Origin: CAMFLJ01 sp965279255
GTDB taxonomy: Bacteria > Actinomycetota > Acidimicrobiia > Acidimicrobiales > Acidimicrobilacustridaceae
Direction: 5' to 3'
Assembly (NCBI GenBank): GCA_965279255.1
Contig: OZ257146.1
Span: 2,542,001-2,606,000 of the forward strand
Length of the DNA stretch: 64,000 nucleotides
Position numbers and translations under genes: made by a program. The notes beneath the pieces were generated by a model. It was not told the DNA's origin. It saw only the letters and a list, made by a program, of their open reading frames with translations, and made no database searches. The stretch's first letter is position 1; the number at the start of each line of letters is the position of its first letter. This document shows, one piece after another, positions 59,021 through 64,000 of this stretch.

Positions 59021-60607
59021 TCAGTTGAGGTTGATCGGCTTGACGATGTCGAGGTACATCGTCGACAGCCCGAGGCCCACGATGAGCAGGAGCACGACGT
59101 AGGTGACGGGCAGCAGCTTGGCCATGTTCACCCGGTAGACGGTGTGGCTGATGCGGCTGCGGATCTCCTCGTAGCAGGCCACCACGATGTGCCCGCCGTC
59201 GAGCGGCAGCAGCGGCACCAGGTTGATGAGACCGAGGAAGATGTTGACGAGGGCGAGGATGCCCAGCACACCGACCCAGCCCACCTGCTCACCGATCTGG
59301 CCTCCGACGTTCACGATCCCGATGATCGACATGGGTCGGTCGGCGTCGGCCGACGAGGACGACACGCCCGAACCGGAGCTCGAGCTGCTCGAGGACGACC
59401 CGGAGCTGGAGGCGGAGCCGGCGGTCGAGCTCGCGGAATCGTCGGTGGCCGTCGTCACCTGGTGGAAGAGGTTGCCGAGCCCGGTCGGCGAGAACAGCCG
59501 GCCCATGCCCTGCACCGACCCGACGACGATGTCGCCGAACTGCGAGGCGGCGGCCGGCACGGCGCCGACGATCGAGGCCTTCTCGGCGACGAGCTCCCGG
59601 GTGATGCCGACCTGGCCCTTGGAACCGTCGGGGACGATGGTGAGCGGACCGGTGACCTCGGTGGTCCCCTCGACGGTGCCGTCGGCCTCGATCCTCGAGT
59701 AGTCGATCACGACCGGGCCGTCGGTGGTCGCGAGGGCGCCGACGAGATCGGAGTAGAGGGTGACGGGCCGGCCGTCGACCGCGGTGACCCGGTCGCCCTC
59801 CTGCAGCCCGAGCTGCTGGGCGGAGGCGTCGGTGAGCTGCCAGCCGATGGTGACCGGGAGCTCGATGGTCTGGCCGCCACGCTCGACGGTGAGGTCGACG
59901 GTGGTCCCGGCATGGGCCTGGGCGAGCGAGACGAAGTCGCCCCACGTGTCCATCGACTGGCCGTCGAACGCGGTCACCCGGTCGCCGGCCTGCAGGCCGG
60001 CGGTGGCCGCGGCCGACCCGTCGCTGACCGCCTTGATGTTCCAGTTGCTGTCGGACTGGGAGCCGAAGCCGACGACCACGACGAGCAGGAGGAGGAAGCC
60101 AAGCAGGAGGTTCATCACCGGGCCGGCGAGCACGACGGGCATGCGCTTGCCGAACGACTGCGCCCTGTAGGTGCGGGCCTCGTCCTCGGGAGCGATCTCG
60201 TCGAGGTTGCTCATGCCGATGATCTTCACGTAGGCGCCGGCCCAGATGAGCTTGACGCCGTACTCGGTCTCGCCCCGCTGGAACGACCAGATGCGAGGAC
60301 CGAAACCGAGGAAGAACTCGGTGACCTTCATGCCCGAGCGCTTGGCCACCAGGTAGTGGCCGAGCTCGTGCATGAAGATGCAGCCGGCCAGCGCCATCAC
60401 GAGGACGAAGGCCCAGATGCTGACGTAGGCGAGGTAGCCGAGCGCGGCGACCAGCACGGCGAGGCGCACGAGCTTGCTCTGCCAGAGCTGTTCGAAGAAC
60501 GAGCCCACGCGGTCGCCGACGGCACCCTCGGCGGGAGCCTGCTGATCGGGCTCGCGGTCGGGCATGTCACCGGCGGGCGGCCAGCTCGGGGGGATGGTCT
60601 CGCTCAC
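59021..60607 (-). CDS. rseP: Site-2 metalloprotease (RseP/Rip1 type)
   Basis: Intramembrane M50 protease that cleaves membrane-bound regulators. 528 residues: zinc motif MHELGHYLVAKRSG in helix 1 region, LAGPVMNLLLGFLLL, two PDZ-like domains (GLQAGDRVTAFDGQSM; GLQEGDRVTAVDGRPV), a Ser-rich linker of about 40 residues, and the second catalytic motif LLPLDGGHI. The GTG start overlaps the dxr stop as GTGA. A role with the anti-sigma factor at 39425 is possible but only inferred. Confidence 0.94.
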   Translation of the reverse strand: MSETIPPSWPPAGDMPDREPDQQAPAEGAVGDRVGSFFEQLWQSKLVRLAVLVAALGYLAYVSIWAFVLVMALAGCIFMHELGHYLVAKRSGMKVTEFFLGFGPRIWSFQRGETEYGVKLIWAGAYVKIIGMSNLDEIAPEDEARTYRAQSFGKRMPVVLAGPVMNLLLGFLLLLVVVVGFGSQSDSNWNIKAVSDGSAAATAGLQAGDRVTAFDGQSMDTWGDFVSLAQAHAGTTVDLTVERGGQTIELPVTIGWQLTDASAQQLGLQEGDRVTAVDGRPVTLYSDLVGALATTDGPVVIDYSRIEADGTVEGTTEVTGPLTIVPDGSKGQVGITRELVAEKASIVGAVPAAASQFGDIVVGSVQGMGRLFSPTGLGNLFHQVTTATDDSASSTAGSASSSGSSSSSSSSGSGVSSSSADADRPMSIIGIVNVGGQIGEQVGWVGVLGILALVNIFLGLINLVPLLPLDGGHIVVACYEEIRSRISHTVYRVNMAKLLPVTYVVLLLIVGLGLSTMYLDIVKPINLN

Positions 60608-61806
60608 GACAGGGCTCCAGGGGGATCGAAGCGGGACAGCAGGTCGGTGGCCACGCGCCGGGCCTCGGCGTCGGCGGCGATGACGGCGTCGGCGTCGGAG
60701 GCGGGCGCGCCGTCGTGGTGGTCGAGCGTGGCGGCGATCACACCAGCAATGTCGGCCCACCGGATGCGGTTCTGGAGGAATGCGTCGACGGCGACCTCGT
60801 TGGCCCCGCTGATCCACGCCGGGGCGGTGCCGCCGGCGCGGCCGGCCTCATAGGCCAGGCGCAGGCACGGGAACGTGTCGAGGTCGGGCGCCTCGAAGTC
60901 GAGGCGGCCGAGCTGGGCCCAGTCGATGCGGCCGAACGGGGTTCCGATGCGGTCGGGCCAGGCCAGGGCGTAGCCGATCGGGAGGCGCATGTCGGGAGAG
61001 GACAGCTGGGCGATGGTGCTGGCGTCGGTGAACTCGACCATCGAGTGCACGATCGACTGCGGGTGCACCACGACGTCGATGCGGTCGAAGCCGAGGCCGT
61101 AGCCGTGCTCACCCGCCGGGGCTCCGAACAGCTCGTGGGCCTCGATGACCTCGAGCCCCTTGTTCATGAGCGTCGACGAGTCGACCGTGATCTTGGGGCC
61201 CATGCTCCACGTGGGGTGGGCCAGGGCCTGCTCGACGGTGACGCCGGCGAGGTCGGCGGCGGTGCGACCCCGGAACGGGCCTCCGCTGGCGGTGAGCAGC
61301 AGCCGCTCGACCCGGTTCTTGTTGTCGGTGGCCCGGAGGCACTGGTGGATGGCGCCGTGCTCGCTGTCGACCGGCACCAGCTCGGCGCCGGGCGTGCGGC
61401 GGGCCCGCTGCACCACGGGGCCGGCGGCGATCAGCGACTCCTTGTTGGCCAGCGCCAGGCGGCGGCCGGCCTCGAGGGTGGCCAGGGTGACCGACAGGCC
61501 GGCGAACCCGACCACACCGTTGACCACGACGTCGGCCTCGGTGGCCAGGCTGGCCATGGCGTCGGCGCCGCCTCGGACCTCGCACTCGGGCAGGGCCTCG
61601 GCCACCACGGCGGCGGCGGCCTCGTCGGCCACGGCCACGACCTTGGGCCGGTGGGCGCGGGCCTGGGCGATCAGCACCTCGGGGTTGCGCCCGGTGGCGC
61701 CGAGGGCGGTCAGCTCGAAGCGGTCGGCCTCGGCCTCGAGCACCTCGAGCGCCTGGGTGCCGATCGAGCCGGTGGACCCGGCGAGGGCGACCCGAGTGGC
61801 GGACAT
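60604..61806 (-). CDS. dxr: 1-deoxy-D-xylulose 5-phosphate reductoisomerase
   Basis: First committed step of the MEP pathway. 400 residues: NADPH-binding VALAGSTGSIGTQALEVLE, ALANKESLIAAGP, the metal/substrate motif VDSEHGAIHQCL, LTASGGPFRG, HPTWSMGPKITVDSSTLMNKGLEVIEAHELFG. Complete and typical. Coupled to rseP, as in most actinobacteria. Confidence 0.97.
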   Translation of the reverse strand: MSATRVALAGSTGSIGTQALEVLEAEADRFELTALGATGRNPEVLIAQARAHRPKVVAVADEAAAAVVAEALPECEVRGGADAMASLATEADVVVNGVVGFAGLSVTLATLEAGRRLALANKESLIAAGPVVQRARRTPGAELVPVDSEHGAIHQCLRATDNKNRVERLLLTASGGPFRGRTAADLAGVTVEQALAHPTWSMGPKITVDSSTLMNKGLEVIEAHELFGAPAGEHGYGLGFDRIDVVVHPQSIVHSMVEFTDASTIAQLSSPDMRLPIGYALAWPDRIGTPFGRIDWAQLGRLDFEAPDLDTFPCLRLAYEAGRAGGTAPAWISGANEVAVDAFLQNRIRWADIAGVIAATLDHHDGAPASDADAVIAADAEARRVATDLLSRFDPPGALS

Positions 61807-61889
61807 GGCGTCAACCCTACCGACAGGTCATCGGAGATGACCCGCGGGACCGCCGAGACGTGGGGCACGGGTCCCAGCCCCGACTGCCG

Positions 61890-63170
61890 CTAGATCTCGG
61901 CCGTACCGGTGGCGGCGAAGGCCGCTCGGGCGTCGGGTGTGAGCTGGCGGGATTCGAGCCGTCCGGAGAAGAGGTCGGCCTTCCAGCAGTAGGCCATGCC
62001 GTCGACCACCTCGACGCACGTGCCGGTCGGATCGTGGGCGACACCGCCGAGGGGCGTGGTGGCCCCTGGCCCCGCCGGCACGATCACGCCGCCCCTCACG
62101 GCGCCGCTGTAGCGCGTGCCGTGCTCGAACCAGACCAGTCGACCCACGGACGAGGTGTCGGGCAGCGTCCCGAAGAGCACGCCCGAGGCGATGCCCGGGA
62201 TCGGGCACTGCGGCAGGAGCCGGCTGAGGTGGTGAGGCGCCTCGTTGACCAGGCCCAGCTCGGTGGCGGCCTGGGCGTAGACGGGCGTGTAGCTCGGGTG
62301 CGGCTTCGGCACCCACTCGGGCGTCGGCTCGGTTCCGGCCGCCGGGCCGGGCGCGCCGAAACCGGCGGGGTCGGCCGGCCGGGCGAGGGCGGCCAGGGTC
62401 TGCGCGACGTAGCCGGCCACGTCGACGAGGTGGCGGAGGTCGGCGTCGTCGCTGCGGTAGCCGTTGACCGTGAGGGCGACGAGGCCGTACCCGCAGCGCA
62501 GGTCGACGTAGGCATCGGGGCGGGTGGTGAGGCCGGGACCGAGGGCGCCGCCGATCGCCTCGAGGAATGCGTCGTCGTCCTTCGGCCCCCGCTTCAGCCG
62601 GAAGCCCGGAAGGCCCTGGCCGTCGAGCTTCTTGCCGCCGAACACCGCCTCGCCCGAGCGGCGGACGGTGAACTCCGGCAGCTGGTTCACCTCGGGCACC
62701 CGCACGTGGACCGCCGTGGTCGGGAGCCACACCGAGTTCCCGACGAAGGGCGCGTTCTCGGGGTCGCCGTCACCGAGGTTCAGCATGTCCCGCGCCGAAC
62801 GGCGGGTGGTGATGCGCACGTCGTAGAAGGTGCCTCCCGCGCGGATCGACCCCTCGGCCGTCTCCAGCTCGAGCAGCTCGTGGCTCACCTGGCCGAAGCG
62901 GCCGACGGGCAGCGCCCCCCTGCACACGTTGAACGTGTAGTCGGGCCACCGCGGCTGGGCCGAGATGAAGCGGGCCGACAGGGATCGGTCGCGGTACTCG
63001 AGCCCGTTCGCCGTGGCGAAGGCCTGCAACGACACCGCCGGGTGGCCACGGCGCGCGTCGGCGACATCGGACGGATCGAACGCCGCGTGCCCGAACCAGG
63101 CCGAGTCGCCCGCGACGGGCGCCCCTTGCGTCGGGGCCGGGTCGTCGTCACGCCGGTCGAACAGACCCAT
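61890..63170 (-). CDS. Hypothetical protein
   Basis: 426 residues from ATG at 63170. No signal peptide or membrane helix. The first 20 residues are charged and disordered (MGLFDRRDDDPAPTQG). The middle (residues about 45-240) has alternating hydrophobic beta-rich stretches such as FNVCRGALPVGRFGQVSHELLELE and YVDLRCGYGLVALTVNGYRS, spaced by a Pro/Ala-rich linker. The C-terminal part includes two Cys (CVEVVDGMAYCWK). No family recognised. It sits between cdsA and dxr, where such genes are often lineage-specific. Confidence 0.7.
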   Translation of the reverse strand: MGLFDRRDDDPAPTQGAPVAGDSAWFGHAAFDPSDVADARRGHPAVSLQAFATANGLEYRDRSLSARFISAQPRWPDYTFNVCRGALPVGRFGQVSHELLELETAEGSIRAGGTFYDVRITTRRSARDMLNLGDGDPENAPFVGNSVWLPTTAVHVRVPEVNQLPEFTVRRSGEAVFGGKKLDGQGLPGFRLKRGPKDDDAFLEAIGGALGPGLTTRPDAYVDLRCGYGLVALTVNGYRSDDADLRHLVDVAGYVAQTLAALARPADPAGFGAPGPAAGTEPTPEWVPKPHPSYTPVYAQAATELGLVNEAPHHLSRLLPQCPIPGIASGVLFGTLPDTSSVGRLVWFEHGTRYSGAVRGGVIVPAGPGATTPLGGVAHDPTGTCVEVVDGMAYCWKADLFSGRLESRQLTPDARAAFAATGTAEI

Positions 63171-63187
63171 CTGCTGTGCCCCAGGGG

Positions 63188-64000
63188 TCAGCCGGCGAGG
63201 CCGAGGACCCGCACGACGTAGTAGGCGACCGGCAGGACGAAGAGCATCCCGTCGAAGCGGTCGAGGATGCCGCCGTGCTGGGGCAGGATCGACCCCATGT
63301 CCTTGAGGCCGAGGTCGCGCTTCACGAGCGACTCGGCCAGGTCGCCGAGCGGGGCGATGAGGGCGCAGAACAGGCCGAAGACCAGCGCCTGACCGGCGCT
63401 GAAGGGCCCGACGTTGAGGAGCACGGCGACGATGAACACGCCGACGAGCGCCGACAGGATGCCGCCGACGAGCCCCTCGACCGTCTTGTTCGGGGAGATC
63501 GTGCTGAGCGGCGTGCGACCCATCGAGCGACCGATGAAGAAGGCCCCGGCGTCGTGGGCGACCGCCGCCACGATGGCGACGATGAGGATGCTGACGCCCT
63601 GGCCGGTGGGGATGTCGAGGATGAGCGCGGCGAAGGCACCGAGCACGCCGACCCACACGACACCGACCATGGTGATGCCGAGGTTGGCGGTGGGCCGCAC
63701 CTTGCCCCCCACCCCGAGCAGGTACCAGAGCACCCCCACCACGAAGGTGAGGAAGATGATCAGCGGGAAGGCGGCTTCGCCCTTCCAGTAGGCGGCCAGC
63801 GGCAGTGCGGCCACCGCGGTGAGTCCGAGCAGCGTGGCCGGGCGGAACCCGCCACGGAGCACGGCGCCGTAGAACTCGAAGCCGGCGAGCACGACCACGA
63901 TCTCGACCAGCACCATGGCCGGGGCCGGACCGGCCTTGAACACCAGCAGGGCGATCACGGCGAGGGCGATGCCCACGGCCGCGGCCTGGGGCACGTTGCG
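63188..64000 (-). CDS. cdsA: Phosphatidate cytidylyltransferase (5' end outside the window)
   Basis: Makes CDP-diacylglycerol for phospholipid synthesis. 271 residues are visible and the reading frame continues past the window edge. About eight membrane segments and the family signature near the C-terminus: SLVKRDLGLKDMGSILPQHGGILDRFDGMLF, with the preceding ISPNKTVEGLVGG and AVAHDAGAFFIGRSMG. It supplies the substrate of PgsA at 13321. Confidence 0.95.
   Translation of the reverse strand, partial: RNVPQAAAVGIALAVIALLVFKAGPAPAMVLVEIVVVLAGFEFYGAVLRGGFRPATLLGLTAVAALPLAAYWKGEAAFPLIIFLTFVVGVLWYLLGVGGKVRPTANLGITMVGVVWVGVLGAFAALILDIPTGQGVSILIVAIVAAVAHDAGAFFIGRSMGRTPLSTISPNKTVEGLVGGILSALVGVFIVAVLLNVGPFSAGQALVFGLFCALIAPLGDLAESLVKRDLGLKDMGSILPQHGGILDRFDGMLFVLPVAYYVVRVLGLAG

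Overview
The window is high-GC chromosomal DNA of an actinobacterium. The housekeeping gene set fits the class Acidimicrobiia or a close relative, but I cannot name the genus from sequence alone. Supporting signs are an actinobacterial-type LexA box (TCGAAC-N4-GTTCGA) inside a recA promoter, a bioB-bsaP pair, GTG starts, and many 4-nt GTGA/ATGA gene overlaps.

Layout. 1-4.9 kb (minus): miaA (cut by the window edge), miaB, an esterase lipoprotein, a proline-rich membrane protein and recA. 5.2-6.2 kb (plus): msrB and thpR. 6.2-10.75 kb: an accessory island between the 3' ends of thpR and cinA, holding an IS110-family element and a run of orphan genes separated by a repeated hairpin. 10.75-15.3 kb (minus): cinA, an LtrA-like membrane protein, pgsA and rimO. 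15.5-18.7 kb (plus): an ABC exporter-TetR operon behind a perfect palindrome, then a PadR regulator. 18.7-24.2 kb (minus): DUF1801 protein, fatty-acid-hydroxylase-like protein, Nudix hydrolase, DyP peroxidase and ftsK. 24.4-31.5 kb: a secreted lipase (plus), then bsaP-bioB, a conserved hypothetical, rnj-dapA and a ferritin-like di-iron protein (minus). 31.5-41.4 kb: regulators (TetR, ArsR, TetR), an MFS exporter, SURF1, an acyl-CoA synthetase, a membrane protein plus SDR pair, and an ECF sigma/anti-sigma pair divergent from a lipoprotein. 41.5-64 kb (minus): dapB, M16 peptidase, pnp, rpsO, [sulfotransferase on plus], ribF, truB, rbfA, DUF503, infB, nusA, rimP, proS, ispG, rseP, dxr, a hypothetical and cdsA (cut by the window edge).

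How the genes fit together. The right third is a translation/RNA-processing block (rimP-nusA-infB-DUF503-rbfA-truB-ribF, then rpsO-pnp) next to envelope and isoprenoid genes (cdsA, dxr, rseP, ispG). Lysine/peptidoglycan precursor genes (dapA, dapB) sit close to RNase J and PNPase.

The most unusual part is the 6.2-10.75 kb island. A 26-nt sequence recurs five times, ungapped and in one orientation, each time between different small orphan genes. Each copy can be drawn as a hairpin whose outer arms differ in sequence but remain largely complementary, most convincingly at 9035-9076. The DNA on the two sides of the IS110 element can be joined into one more such hairpin, as if the element had inserted into its loop. 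A second observation is a set of long intergenic palindromes that recur at distant sites in the window, for example 10281-10334 with 57663-57716 and 15342-15392 with 48120-48164. No tRNA, rRNA or CRISPR array was seen.
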